Source: Bufo bufo (lineage: Eukaryota; Chordata; Amphibia; Anura; Bufonidae). From it: a DNA stretch of 64,000 nucleotides. Below are positions 20,611 to 31,645 of this stretch, in pieces. The DNA lies in contig NC_053389.1 of assembly GCF_905171765.1 (NCBI RefSeq), forward strand, positions 784,182,772 to 784,246,771, in the 5' to 3' direction. Every line of letters begins with the position of its first letter. Positions within the stretch are counted from its first letter, which is position 1. A model generated the notes under the pieces. That model ran no database searches, was not told the origin of the DNA, and saw only the letters and a program-made list of their open reading frames with translations. Both the position numbers and the translations under genes were made by a program.

Positions 20611-20795
20611 TATATTCTAACCCCCAGGCAAGCATCCCTGTCACCATGGGAACGCCTGGGGGTTAGAATATACCATCCGATTTGAGTTTTCACATCTCAC
20701 TGAGAGCGTGAAAACTCCGATCCGATGGTATATTCTAACCCCCAGGCAAGCGTCCCCGTCACCATGGGAACGCCTGGGGGTTAGAATATACCATC
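20611..20795. repeat. Tandem hairpins with TATATTCTAACCCCCAGGC arms
   Basis: Two copies of a 62-bp hairpin (TATATTCTAACCCCCAGGC pairing with GCCTGGGGGTTAGAATATA; 20611-20672 and about 20729-20792). They are joined by a third hairpin whose arms are AGTTTTCAC and GTGAAAACT (about 20690-20715). Confidence 0.85.
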
Positions 20796-20954
20796 GGATC
20801 TTCTGACTACCGTAAGTGGCCTGCCTGCCGCCCAGAGGCTGGGGAGCTGGCCTGCGCCCTGAGGCTGGAGCCTCCCCAGCCTCTGTGTCGGCCCAGCCCT
20901 GGTCAGCAGTAACAGTTCCAGTGTAAGACCAGAAGAAGAAACAAGTAGTGTCTT

Positions 20955-22610
20955 GTGAAACCACCTGCTAGTGTGAATGAAGGATCACCTGTGTGCAAGA
21001 CCAAATTGTTGGAGAGTCTGCAAGTAAGAAACATGCAGATTGTGCAGGAGGTGAGACAATCTCCATTACCGGCCTCAAGTGGACAATCCACCTCCACCCT
21101 AGGCAGGCAGAGGAGGACATCCCTGGAAAAGCAAATTATCCAGGAGAGTCTGCAGCCGCGTGTGACAAAAGAATCTGAGTGCAGAAGGTCTGGGGGCATG
21201 CAAGCTGTGAAGGAGATCAAAGGCATTAATGAAGGAAGACCTCAAGGTGCTACCATATCCGGGATCCAGTCGCCCATCAGGAGATTGTGACCCAAGAGCA
21301 GCGACAGCAGCCGTAAAACTCTAGGGAGCGCAAGGTTCTGCGCCAAAAATGCAGAGTCTTTTACCAGGAAAGAATGGAGAGAATGTACCTACAGGAACAT
21401 GTACTGCAGGCAAACAGCCTGCAAAACTCCCCAGCAGCAATCCGATGCCTCCAGAGCAATCACCTGAGCTCCACCTGGCTGATCAGATCCCAGGACTGGT
21501 GAGAAACATAAACTGTACCTGCAAAAACAGATAGACTGCACATACAAACTGAAGGCCGCAAACCCAGGGAAGCAGGCTTTACTGGAGAAGAAGCTGGACT
21601 CACAGGCCAAGGAACCTGCTGACAATGTGCAGGAGATTGACTTTGTTTTGGAGAAAATTGGACCAGTGGGAGAGACATACAGGAACCAGCAGAGGTTTGA
21701 GAAAGACAGGAACTCTGAGACTACATCAACATCTAGGTCTGAAACCCTGCAGTCCCACGTAAGACCCATATTACAGCCAGCAACTCTTCGTTTTGAGGAG
21801 AGATTTGTACAAGAAAAGAACAACTGAGCAACAACAGCCATGTCCTTCATCAACCCCCGGTGAGGTACTACAAGTCCCAGCAGTAAGTACTGCACAAAAT
21901 GGAACTGAAGTGGCAGTGCAGAAACCACAAGGCCCAGGAGGCAGTGCACTGCAGGAGGACTGTGGACTGACACCTGCAGGTAAGGCCTCATGCACACGAC
22001 TGTTGTTCTGGTCTGCATCCGAGCCGCAGTATTTGCGGCTTGAATGCAGACCCATTCACTTCAATGGGGCCGTAAAGATGCAGAGGGCACTTCGTGCGCT
22101 TTCTGCATCCGTTGCTCTGTTCCGTGGTCCGCAAAAAAAAATATAACCTGTACTATTCTTGTCCATTTTGCGGACAAGAATAGGCAGTTATATTGCTGTC
22201 TACGCCGTTCTGCAAATTGCGTAACGCACACGTTCTTCATTGGCCAGGAGAAAGGTGTGTGTTTCTATGCTGGTCAGCCCAGGCTATGCTTTAAGTGTGG
22301 GAAATCGGGTCATGTGGCGAGTGTCTGCACCATGATGAAGTGCAGCCTGTGCAGGGACATTGGCCATGTGAGCTCCACCTGCCAGAACATAAGGTGTAAC
22401 CTGTGCGGTAAGATCTGTCACCCCCATAGATGCTGTTCTGAAGCATGGCATAACATCTGTAGTGATCTCCCTGATGAGGACTTGGTGGAAGGGGCAGATG
22501 TCCCAGATGAGAAGCAGGAGGTGGAGGCGCTATTGTCAGGGTCATTGTACACAGTACCAGAGACCCCACACATGAGTGGTACTGTGCTGGACCACCCGCA
22601 GGCAGGTTAG
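20955..22610 (+). pseudogene. LINE ORF1 (RNA-binding, zinc-knuckle protein), broken
   Basis: ORF1 proteins of Tx1-clade LINEs coat the element RNA. The recognisable part is near 22275-22440: three consecutive Cys-His knuckles starting CFKCGKSGHVASVC, then CSLCRDIGHVSSTC, then CNLCGKICHPHRCC. This triple arrangement is typical of Tx1-type ORF1. The upstream part (20955-21985) is spread over several frames with stops, is rich in Gln and Glu, and shows no clear domain. A MITE at 21985-22232 disrupts the gene just before the knuckles. It is non-functional. Confidence 0.75.
21985..22232. mobile_element. MITE fragment in LINE ORF1
   Basis: The left end GGCCTCATGCACACGACTG is intact. The interior has GCGGACAAGAATAGGC, shared with 38651-38890 and 3672-3775. 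The expected inverse end is missing; the copy stops near AACGCACACG. Confidence 0.65.
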
Positions 22611-22920
22611 GCTAGGTCTACACGATGACATGTGTCGCGCGACAGATAGGGCACAACTACAATGCAATATTTGTCGCACCAATGTCGCGCGACAATTTTT
22701 ATAATGGTAGTCTATGGTGGCGCAATGCGACATGCTGCGACTGCCACGCGACAGTCGCAGAAAAATCCATCTCGAATAGATTTTTTTCGACTGTCGCGTC
22801 GCAGTCGCAGCCGCAGCATGGCCCAGTGTGACACCATAGACTTTTATTTTAAAAATTGTTGCGCGCCATTGGTGCTACAAAATGGCATGTGACAAATGTC
22901 GTCGTGTAGACCTAGCCTAA
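22607..22920. mobile_element. MITE with TTAGGCTAGGTCTACACGA inverted ends
   Basis: The left TTAGGCTAGGTCTACACGA is matched by the inverse TCGTGTAGACCTAGCCTAA. The interior is rich in TCGCGCGACA and GTCGCAGTCGCAG words. It lies between ORF1 and ORF2 of the LINE. Confidence 0.88.
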
Positions 22921-23073
22921 CACAGAGGGGGACATGGAGGTTGTGGATCAGCCTGTAGAGCATCCACTTCATGCCAAGTCACAGTCTGTATGGGATGTGG
23001 AAACTGGTAGTCAGCATGACAACTCTGACTCTGATTTATGATGATGGGGGTTACCTTTCTTTTTCTTCTCCTG

Positions 23074-24230
23074 ATGGCAGACTTCCATCTTAAAGTGGTC
23101 ACCAGTAACGTAAATAGCATTAGAGCTAGAAGGACCAGACATGCCGTCTACAAATACCTGACATATCTCAAGGCCGATGTGTTTTTTTTGCAGGAGACAT
23201 GCTTAAAGCCTCCGGTATCTTCATAGTTAGGCTCCACCCAGGGGAACCTGACGGCGTCTCTTTCTCCTATGCTGTAGCGCTGGCCAATCGCAGCGCTCAG
23301 CTCATAGCCTGAGAGGTTTTTTTTTCTCTCAGGCTATGAGCTGAGCGCTGCGATTGGCCAGCGCTACAGCATAGGAGAAAGAGACGCCGTCAGGTTCCCC
23401 TGGGTGGAGCCTAACTATGAAGATACCGGAGGCTATAACGGGAGAACGGAGCGGCGCCCAGGTATAACAGTAAGTGCAGGGAGATCCCTGGGCGCCGCTC
23501 TACATATCTGTATACTTAGTTTAGATGTTTTATTCTGGTGAAAGGTCCTCTTTAAACACCTTAGGTTTCATACGAGAGGCAGAGCGAGAATGACAGTCTG
23601 GTCCGTCCTTTTGGTCGATGTCTGTGGAGCCTTATGCCGGAGTTGCTATCTTGTTTAACACCAATGATGTAATTGTACATAGACTAACACAGGTCTCGAT
23701 GGGAAGGTGCCTGCTGCTTATTAAAATCTGTGGGCCACAGATAGTGAGCGAAAGGTTTTTTAATGATGTTAAGCCATACTTATTCAGATCTATTCCTGTT
23801 ATCATGGCTGGTGACTTTAATGCCACCACTATAACCAGTGACAGCCCTTGTGGTAGACCTCCTACTAGGGACTGTAAGGTCCTAAACAATATTATTCTGC
23901 AGGCCGGCCTGTCTGATGTTTTTGTACAGGGTGGTAGGAGTCCAAAATTCACTTACACCTAAGCAGAACGCAGTAGTAGGATATATCTGGCTCTGGTGAG
24001 TCCTACTAAAGCTATCAGTGAAGGAAGGGAAAAAACTATCCCTTATTCTGATCATTTGGCCTTGTACTTTTGTTTGGCTGCCACTAAGCATCCAGAAGTT
24101 GGTAGAGGGCTATGGAAACTAAATTCTAGTCTTTTAGATGATAACACTGTCCAGGAATACATTTACTCTTTCTTTCAGAATCAACTTGACAGAGTGGATT
24201 TCTATGATATCATGGCTAACTGGTGGTAGG
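23074..24230 (+). pseudogene. LINE ORF2: endonuclease domain, broken
   Basis: The AP-type endonuclease nicks the target DNA to prime reverse transcription. Motifs seen in order are TSNVNSIRARR and the catalytic Glu in VFFLQET (up to 23205). After the MITE at 23207-23551 come YAGVAILFN (23633), the Asp-Asn pair in IMAGDFNAT (about 23800-23825) and the SDH motif in YSDHLALYF (about 24045). Stops at 23960 and 24228 and the inserted MITE inactivate it. The order and spacing fit the EEP nuclease fold of L1/Tx1 elements. Confidence 0.82.
23207..23551. mobile_element. Palindromic TTAA-target MITE with unequal ends
   Basis: It is flanked by TTAA at 23203-23206 and 23552-23555. The left arm AGCCTCCGGTATCTTCATAG pairs with the inverse at about 23415-23435. 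The right side continues for another 115 bp to AGAGGACCTTTCACC (inverse), which has no partner on the left. Confidence 0.82.
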
Positions 24231-24485
24231 ATGTCAAGGAGGAAATCCGTTCCCTCTAACAGAGACTGTCAATTAAGAAGGGAACGAGTAATTATGGCTA
24301 GTATCTGATACTGCACAAAGAATTGGAGTCACTCTATTCGGCGGGTGGGGATGACCAACAAAGGATTGACCAGCTGAAATCTGAGATAAGGCAAGTATCA
24401 GTACAGCAGGTACACCTCCCTGGTAGCTGAACGGGATTATGGGTCCTTAGGGCCTCCTGATCCATGTGAGAATTGCCGGGAGCAC

Positions 24486-27348
24486 GTGGCTAAAAAACTG
24501 ATCACAGGTCTCACTGACTCCCAGGGTGTTTTACAAGAATCTCGGGAGGGTGTCCTGGGGGTGGTGAGATCGTACTATACTGACTTGTTTCAGAGGAAAG
24601 CTTTGGATAAGGAAAAAGCAACTCCAGGGCCTGATACTAGAGATTTTGACTTTTCTCCTTTAACAGCAGAAAAAATAGTGGAGGAGATAAGAGGCGATTG
24701 ATAAGTTATATCTGAAGAAGGCATCAGGTCCAGACGGTATTACCGCAGAATTTTATAAGAAGTTCAGAGACCTCTTAGCTCCAATCCTCGTGGATGTGTA
24801 CAGAAATTGTCTAGAAAATCACCTGATGCCTCCATCCATGAGGGTAATAACAATGGATATGGGGGGGGGGGCACACTAAAATAGAAAGGGAGTGCACTGA
24901 CGGTTCAAATACAACACTAAAAGTACCCAAAGAAGGCCAAAAGGCCCAAGAGAACCGCAGTAATGTGCACATCCACAAATTGAAAAATAGAGCAATTTTA
25001 TTGGACTACAAAGACACACAATATAAATTAATAAACAGTTGTTTATTAATTTATTTAACACAATCATGTTCTTTTTGTAAGGATTCACTTTATATTTCAG
25101 GATTAATCATAGTCACATAACTTATATTATCTCATAGATCAAGATGTATTCATGTCTCATATGGAACGCATTTGCGTTCCATTTGGAAGACGCGCACTTC
25201 CGGTATATCATCACGATTTGGGAGATTTCCGGTTGTGCGGCCATATTGGTTATATGCGATGCATGGTTTTGGTCACTAGATTGTACTCCGTGTGGAATGC
25301 GTGTGCGTTCCACTGGAAAGAGGTGTGGTTCATTACTTTTGATCACATTTTACTTTACTTTAGATTTTCTGTTTGCAGATATCTTGCGCTTGCGCAGCAC
25401 GGGATCCGGGACGCCGGGATCATGTCATTATGTATCTTAGAATACTCAGGTGATTGCCTTTAAATTTTGATTCATTACATTGGTGTATATAGAGGACTCC
25501 ATCACACAAATACATTCACCCCTGAGGAAGCCAGACGGCACTGGCGATAAGCCTGGGGCGCAATCTCTGTGACCCATATCCACCCTTATAGTCCTAGCCT
25601 CACATGTTTTATTCCTTTCAGGTATTATTTAATGTTCTTTTTTGATGCCACATTATGATCTATTTATTTTGAACCTGTTTGTTTGGGTTTAACATTGTAT
25701 TCTGTTGTCATTCTGTCTCAAAATACAGTATATACACTATGTCCCTATTTGTGGACTTTGCTGGACACTGGTTCTGTGCTTGGTTTTACTTTCGCCAGCA
25801 CATAATGTATTGTATACAATTTTTTAATTATGTTTGTGTGTATTTGTAGTCCAATAACATTGCTCTATTTTACAATTTGTGGATGTGCACATTATTGCGG
25901 TTCTCTTGGGCTTTTTGGCCTTCTTTGGGTAATTTCCATCCATGAAGGTGTAATTGCTAAATCTCCTGTCTAAAGGGAAAGAACCTAGTGACATCAAGAA
26001 CTGGAGGCTGATTACCCTCTTGAATGTCGACAGGAAAATTTTGGCAAAAATTCTGTTCTCTAGGTTAGTCTGTTTGTCCTGGGCACTGTTGGCAGGCTGT
26101 CACTTCGGCACAGTTAAAGGGCAAAACATCTCTGGAGCAGTCATCTCGAGGGAGATGTTTGAGAGATGTAAAGCTCTGAGTTGTTTGAAATATGAGCCTT
26201 TGACAGAGTAGACCATTAGTATCTATGGGCCACTTTATCAAAGTACGGTATTCCGGGACAATTTGTAGATTGGCTAAAACTTTGTATAGACAGGCGAAGA
26301 GGTTTCCTCTGATCAATGGTTGGCATGGTGACACATTCAAGGTTGAGGCAGGGGTGCGACAAGGTTGCCCACTGAGTCCACTGCTGTATGTGTTTGCCAT
26401 TAACCTATTCCTGAGATCACTGCAGTGGTGGGATTTTCAGGGGGTGCCGGTCCCCCATTGCTTGCCTCTGGATGTTGTTACCTACATGGATGATGTGACG
26501 GTGGTGATCTGAACCTTGTGAGGTGGAGATGTTATCTGCTGTCATCAGAAGTTACTTTGAGACCTCAGGGTCTCTGGTCAAACTTGATAAGCGTCAAGCT
26601 TTCTGGGCATTGGATACTGACCCTGATTTTGTGTCTGCCACAGTTTGTGAAGGCCTCCACCCATTAAAATCTTTGGGGTTAAATTTGGGAGGAAGATAAT
26701 GCCAAACTAAATTGGGAGGAAATGTTGGATGCCGGAAATGTAAAGGTTCAGTGATGGAAGAATTGGAAGCTGACCTATAGAGAAAGGGTTACTATGTTGA
26801 ACACTTACCTGGTCCCTGTCTTCTTATACTTCTCTGTTGTCTTTCCTTTGCCAGAATCTTTCTCGGCTAGGCTCTTTAGCCTGTTGTTCCAGCTGTTATG
26901 AGGGAACAGGTTAAAACCAGTAAAAAGAGGGATCACCTACCTACAGAGGAGAGAGGGGGGGGGGGGGCTGGATATGTTAAATCCAAGGGTTTTCTTTGAC
27001 TCCATGTTTCTTAAAGTTAATTTTGGTAGCCTGGACTCAAACAACAGTCCCCTGTGGGTGAATAGTATCAGGGATTGGATATTGCCTATTGCAGAATCTT
27101 GGATGTGAGGCAGCAGTCTCAAGAGGGGCCGATTGACTCGTGACTACCTCCCCCATTATCAGGACTATGGTATAAGATGTCTGAAGAAATGGGGTATAGA
27201 CAAGTCTTTCATTGAAAGTAAAACCAGAAAAGATCTATACTACAGAGTATGTAGGACTTTCTACTGTTTACAACTAGCACTTACAGACCATCCAACCACA
27301 ACCTTACAGGATAGTCTGGGGTTTCTTAATGGACTAAGGCTGCCCTCC
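24486..27348 (+). pseudogene. LINE ORF2: reverse transcriptase, broken
   Basis: This is the reverse transcriptase of an L1/Tx1-type element. It is interrupted at 24846-25934 by another insertion. The first part (24486-24845) covers the region before the fingers and ends KKASGPDGITAEFYKKF, split over frames. The second part starts near 25950 with KGKEPSDIKNWRLITLLN. VRQGCPLSPLLYVFAIN follows near 26355, and the catalytic box YMDD is at about 26485-26497. The C-terminal part reads on to 27350, where a MITE cuts it. Stops at 24699, 26209, 26510 and several frameshifts make it inactive, although the YMDD residues are intact. Confidence 0.82.
24846..25934. mobile_element. Penelope-like or other retroelement insertion with 90-bp inverted arms
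   Basis: It is flanked by an imperfect 15-bp duplication, TCCATCCATGAGGGT (24831-24845) and TCCATCCATGAAGGT (25935-25949). The inner arms 24924-25030 and 25830-25931 are inverse copies, starting TACCCAAAGAAGGCC. The interior contains CCTGAGGAAGCCAGACGGCA, a phrase resembling the hammerhead core reported in Penelope-like elements. There is no protein frame, so this is a truncated or non-autonomous copy. The family call is tentative. Confidence 0.6.
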
Positions 27349-27351
27349 TAA

Positions 27352-27515
27352 GGGTACTTTCACACTAGCGTTTTTCTTTTCCGGCACTGTGTTACGTCAT
27401 AGAAGCTCTATACCGGAAAATAACTGATCAGTTTCATCCCTATGCATTCTGAATGGAGAGAAATCCATTCAGGATGCATCAGGATGTCTTCAGTTCAGTC
27501 ACTGAACGTCACTGA
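27352..27515. mobile_element. Truncated copy of the GGGTACTTTCACAC MITE
   Basis: GGGTACTTTCACACTAGCG follows TAA (27349-27351). It continues with words shared with 1756-2199 in inverse orientation, such as GCATTCTGAATGGAGAG. No right end is present. Confidence 0.75.
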
Positions 27516-27539
27516 AAGCCTGGCCAACATGTGGAACTT

Positions 27540-27890
27540 GGAGTTTCAGCGCGTGCTCACGTCGCACAACAGTAGATGAGCTGGCAATTGCAAGCGCTGC
27601 TGCAGCGTTGACAGACCGGCGGAAGCTGTCGATGACTTTTGGAAATGGGCACGCATGGGGCCCACCTTCACCAGTAGCTTAGGCAAATTGGGGTAGATTT
27701 TGAGAAACCGCTGAACCACTAAGTTGAAGATGTGGGCTAGGAATGTGATGTGTGTGAGCTTGCCGAGCTTCAAAGCCGCCACCAAGTTACGGGCATTATC
27801 AGACACAACCATGCCTGGTTGTAGGTTGAGTGGCAGGAGCCACAGCTCAATCTGGTCTCTTATCCCCTGCCACAGGTCTGCGGCGGTGAC
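27540..27890 (-). pseudogene. hAT transposase fragment
   Basis: The minus-strand frame 27812-27546 begins MVVSDNARNLVAALKLGKLT and continues FLAHIFNLVVQRFLKIYP. This is the conserved hAT stretch with the second catalytic Asp (SDNARN) and the following C-x2-H type region, where the Cys reads Phe (FLAH). The sequence upstream on that strand, to about 27890, reads WQGIRDQIELWLLPLN in another register. Only about 115 residues of a protein normally over 500 long are present, so this is a relic. Confidence 0.75.
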
Positions 27891-27894
27891 TGTT

Positions 27895-29502
27895 CATACC
27901 CTATGAGCAGCAGAAGGACAGAACCCAATCTAATGGCCAATATTTTAGACCATATTTTTAAGCCAATGTTCAGACATGAAATGGGTCTGTAGCTGCCGCA
28001 ACACAATGGGTCCTTTCCTTCCTTAGGTATAAGTATGACACATGATTCCTGTGATTGTCTGAGGAAAGGTTCCCCTCTCATTAGTCTATTACAGACCTCT
28101 GTGAGATGGGGAAGTAGAACTTCCTGAAACTTCTTGTAGTATATCAATGAAAACCCGTCCGGGGCTGGGCTTTTCCTGGGGGCAAAGCTGTGAATTACTG
28201 CTCACACCTCCTCCTGGGTAACCTGTCTAATCAGGTGAGTTCCCATCTCTGGTGAAAGTGAAGGCAAATAAAGGGATTTTAAGAACACCATCATTTGTTC
28301 TATTTTGTTAAGGGTTTCTTTCTGCTCCCTTATTAAGGTTGTATAGGGCCCAGTAAAACTCTTGGAAGGATTTAGCAATTGCAGGTGTGTCAAGATGATC
28401 CTTCCCTAAAATCTTAGGAATATAGGATGTCTGTTTAGCTTTTTTCAACAGTGAGGTCATCATCTTAGTTCCCTTGATCCCATGGGCATATATTTTGTGT
28501 TGGAAGTAGAGCATATGTTTCGCCACTGTCTGTGATAGGAGAGTCTTTAACTCCAGTTTAAGGTTCACCAGATCTGACTGTGGCGCAGTGCTAGCTGATA
28601 TTTTATGTATTCGTTCTATGGCTGCAATTTGTGCTAATATGGAGTCAATAGCTTTTTGCTGATGCCTCTTTACCTTAGAGTGCAATAAAGGTCCCTCTCA
28701 CAAATGCTTCCCATACTATTGGGTACTTACAATCAGGTGTGACGTTGAGGGAGAAGTAAGAAGATGGTGTATCCTTGAACTGCTTGCAGTGCTGGGGGTT
28801 ATTTAGAAGTGATTCATTTAGTCTCCAATTCTAATTTCTGCGGGGCAGGGAGGTCAGGGTGATAGATGCCACACAGGGGGTGTGGTCCAAATTCGTAATA
28901 GATCCTATCCTAGACATACTGCAAAACGGTAGGAGAGAAGTAGAAATTAAAATGTGATCTAGTCGCTGGATGAGATTCAGCTCTCGTAGTTTCTTGTGTA
29001 GTTTACCCAGATGACCTTGTGAGATATGGGATTTGCCCGACGAAGAGTCTATAGGTGGATTGAGTACTAGATTAAGATCTGTTCCTATCACAACTGGGCC
29101 TTCTGCAAATACCTTCAGGGTGTCCAGAGCTTTCAGAAGCCAGATCACCGTGGAGGCATTGGGGGCATAAAGATTGGCAAAAGTAATTTTCTAAGAGGCT
29201 ATGTCCCCTTTTAGAAGTAGCATCCTGCCCTCCGCATCCGCTAGCTGCTGATGAAGTACAAAAGGTACCGTGTGGTGGAAAGCAATGGCAACGCCTTTGG
29301 ATGCGGAAGAAGGATGCCAACTATGGAACCATTGTCTAAATGGTTGTAGGGGTAGTTTCGGGATCCTACCTTGCTTAAAATGGATCTCCTGTAGGAGTAT
29401 TATTTGGGAATTAAGCTTACGTAAGGTAAGTGCAAGTTGACCCCTCTTATTGGTGGAATTCAATCCCTTGATGTTAAAAGTAGTAAGCAAAATATCCACC
29501 AC
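27895..29502 (-). pseudogene. LINE ORF2 (endonuclease and start of reverse transcriptase), broken
   Basis: On the minus strand, ORF2 opens MVDILLTTFNIKGLNSTNKR with the endonuclease Asn motif. The catalytic Glu is in IILLQEIHFK, followed by GVAIAFHH. After a stop near 29190 come VVIGTDLNLVLN (the GDFN-like motif, with T in place of G-D order) and NLDHTPCVASI (SDH-like), then a linker rich in Lys and Gln (28685-28308). The reverse transcriptase start follows: CVILIPKEGKDPLCCGSYRPISCLN with the conserved PKEGKD and YRPIS words. It ends before the YxDD box. Stops and frame changes are frequent. Confidence 0.8.
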
Positions 29503-29985
29503 CTGTGTCCCCGGTGAGATACACTCCTAGTGTGTGACAGTGAAAGTCAGAGGTATGTGCCACTACAGGTACGGGACTTAGGGAGAGGCTAGGGGATCAG
29601 AAGGTCCTAGTCTCAAGAAAGAGAGGGAGGTAAAGTAGACAAGAGGGTAGGGGTAGGATGGGAGGATATAAAATAAACCTTTAACCAAACTATATAGAGA
29701 TCTGGAGTTCCTAGATACACTGGGGCCGGTCCAAGTCAATACCGGATCTTGACCTCCAGGAACTCTGTACAGGCTCTAGGCCCAAAGTCCCCAAAATGAT
29801 CTATGCTAATACCAGCGATCGTATAATTAATGGTGGGGGGAGAGTTGTAATCGGGGATAGAGTACTTAAACAACGGCCTAGCCCTATACCCAAACACCGG
29901 TCACTTGCTTTTTTCGGGTCTATAGTGCACAGAGGAGCTGTGGCTTCAAGCTGCCATCTTCTCCAGCGGCCAGGCTCCGCCCCCC
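27895..29985 (-). mobile_element. L1-type LINE, truncated, minus strand
   Basis: ORF2 starts near 29502 and runs leftwards through an endonuclease to the first part of a reverse transcriptase. It breaks off at about 27895 against the hAT fragment. A GC-rich leader may reach 29985. It differs from the plus-strand LINE at 20800-27348. Confidence 0.78.
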
Positions 29986-30290
29986 ACTGTGTCCCTAAAT
30001 TTAATACACACACTGTGCTCTCTTACATATAATACTACCACACACTGTGCCCCTGAATTTAATAGTGACATATGCTGTGTCCCATGAAAAATAATGGTGC
30101 CATCTGCATATATTACTAGACATAGTACTTCCTCAGATCTGTGCCATACATAGTTCCCCAAAAATAAGTGCCATTGTAGCCTTCAAAATAGTGCCACATG
30201 TACTGCCCCTCCCCCCCAAAAAATAACAGAACCCCACATACTGCCCCCAAAAGTAAGTGCCATAAATAGCACCCTCAAAATTTTATAACT
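29986..30290. repeat. Degenerate short tandem repeat (GTGCCA / CTGCCCCCAAAA type)
   Basis: Irregular 25-40-bp units recur with ACACTGTGCCCCTGAATTTA, ATAGTGCCACATGTACTGCC and ACATACTGCCCCCAAAAGTA words. It is strongly decayed. Confidence 0.5.
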
Positions 30291-31374
30291 CACCTGCCCC
30301 TATTCCCTAGCCATCATGCACGATGCAGGCCATATTTGGAATCATCTTGCCAGGCCTGACTCCTGCAGAACAATGTGGTAGCCTAGCAGGGCTCCCTTGC
30401 ACCCACCAGCCCTTGCATGTTTATTCTATGTCCAATCTGGCATCCGTCTTTCCCCAGTTCCATGAACTGCCCATTTTTTTTTAAACTGTTTGGGGAAAGC
30501 CATAAGGAACCTGCTAAATCTTACCTGAAGATGTTAGTGTTGCTATATACTGATATTACATCCGATCCGGCAGCTTGAGCTGAGGTCTAGTCCTAGGCTG
30601 TCTTTCCGAAAGTCAGTTTTAGTAAATGAGAATCAGTGTAACTTTAATATTTTTTTGCTAGTTTATTAGAGCTAGGCATGTATACTTGATTTAGTCTGTC
30701 AATGATTGTCAAAAGATCTGTAATTACCTTATAATAACAGGTTTCATTAATGTCCCCTGCCCCTTTCCACTGCTCCCTTAAAAGACCATTGCTAGGGCTT
30801 GTCTGTCTTCCCTTTAGTGTAAACAGAAGACAGAGGGGTGGTCCTCCAGATTGTATGCCTGCATTAGGCTTCAGAGTGAGGAGGCGTGTCTCTCAGTAAT
30901 CCAATCTGATTGGCTGCCAGGGAGTTTCTGGCTAAGGCAAGTGTGTATGTGAACTGTGGGAAGGCAGTTTTGGCCTCAGAGAACTGGCAGAGGAGCCATC
31001 TTGAGAAGATCCTCTTATTGTAAGGTCCAAAACAGACAAAACTAAAGGAAAACCTCAAGGAAAACAGTGGTATGTGAACAAACTAAAGATTGCTTTATGC
31101 ATAATGCTGCTGCAGCAGTAACATATGCTAAAATGTATTTAATTTACATTTTTTCTGAAAACATGACAGTTACACTTTAAATATGGCAATTCTTCAGTGC
31201 TGCTGAGAGTACACAATGCTCCGAACTGAGGAAAGTTTCTGAATTCCCTAAGAACTGCTGGCAGCCACAAACAGGTCAATAAAGTAGCATTTGTGGAAGA
31301 GCGTGACTTCCAATGAAACAATGTTCTAGTAAATGTATTGTCTCATCATTTCCTATTATTTCAGCAGATTTTAG
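30291..31374. other. Upstream region of the host gene, no recognised element
   Basis: No clear transposon ends or coding features. It is mostly moderately AT-rich unique-looking sequence leading up to the TATA box. Confidence 0.35.
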
Positions 31375-31382
31375 TATAAAAA
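31375..31382 (+). promoter_or_regulatory. TATA box of the host gene
   Basis: TATAAAAA lies 44 nt before the exon 1 ATG. A start site about 30 nt downstream (TCAGCATT, 31400-31407) would give a 5' leader of roughly 15 nt. Upstream, TTTCCTATTATTTC could bind an ETS-type factor; that is a guess. Confidence 0.5.
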
Positions 31383-31418
31383 CAGAGAATGCATATAGTC
31401 AGCATTTCATCTAGAAGT

Positions 31419-31473
31419 ATGGACTCTGAGTACAGTGCAAAGCAGGAGGGACTGATGGACAAGCAGAGATCAG
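31419..31473 (+). CDS. Host gene exon 1: cytosolic tail of a putative type II membrane receptor
   Basis: The ATG has a good start context (A at -3, G at +4) and is followed by 18 codons, MDSEYSAKQEGLMDKQRS, plus one base. The exon ends at a GT donor (CAG|GTACTG). The peptide is charged with no hydrophobic stretch, as expected for the inner tail. It carries one Tyr in an acidic setting (SEYS). The phase-1 end matches the phase of the acceptor at 46952. A TATA box lies just upstream. Alone the exon would be weak evidence; it is supported by the consistent phase of four exons and by the protein layout they give. Confidence 0.62.
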
Positions 31474-31645
31474 GTACTGGTGTCATTTCTTTACCTTCTT
31501 TACATGTAGCATAATAAGATAGTGCTCATATCTGTTACATCTATGCTCTAGTATGTGTAAGTGTAATCACACTTCAGAGATTTGGTCACTTATTTCCATA
31601 GGTGTGCACCCTAAAGCACAAACACACACACCGCGCGTGCATGTG

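Larger units (their letters stand above)
20800..27348 (+). mobile_element. Tx1/L1-type LINE, defective, with several insertions
   Basis: It has an ORF1 with zinc knuckles (to 22610) and an ORF2 with an AP-type endonuclease (23074-24230) and a reverse transcriptase (24486-27350). Later insertions lie at 21985-22232, 22607-22920, 23207-23551 and 24846-25934. The 3' end is cut by a MITE at 27352, so no poly(A) tail is seen. The exact 5' end is uncertain. Confidence 0.85.

Noticed and set aside
21389..22018. Open frame of 209 codons on the minus strand
   Set aside because: It is antisense to LINE ORF1 and extends into a MITE, with a composition that mirrors the sense strand. No family features.
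25144..25463. Two overlapping frames of about 100 codons in the Penelope-like insertion
   Set aside because: They overlap in different frames, contain inverted TGGAACGCA words and show no protein motif.
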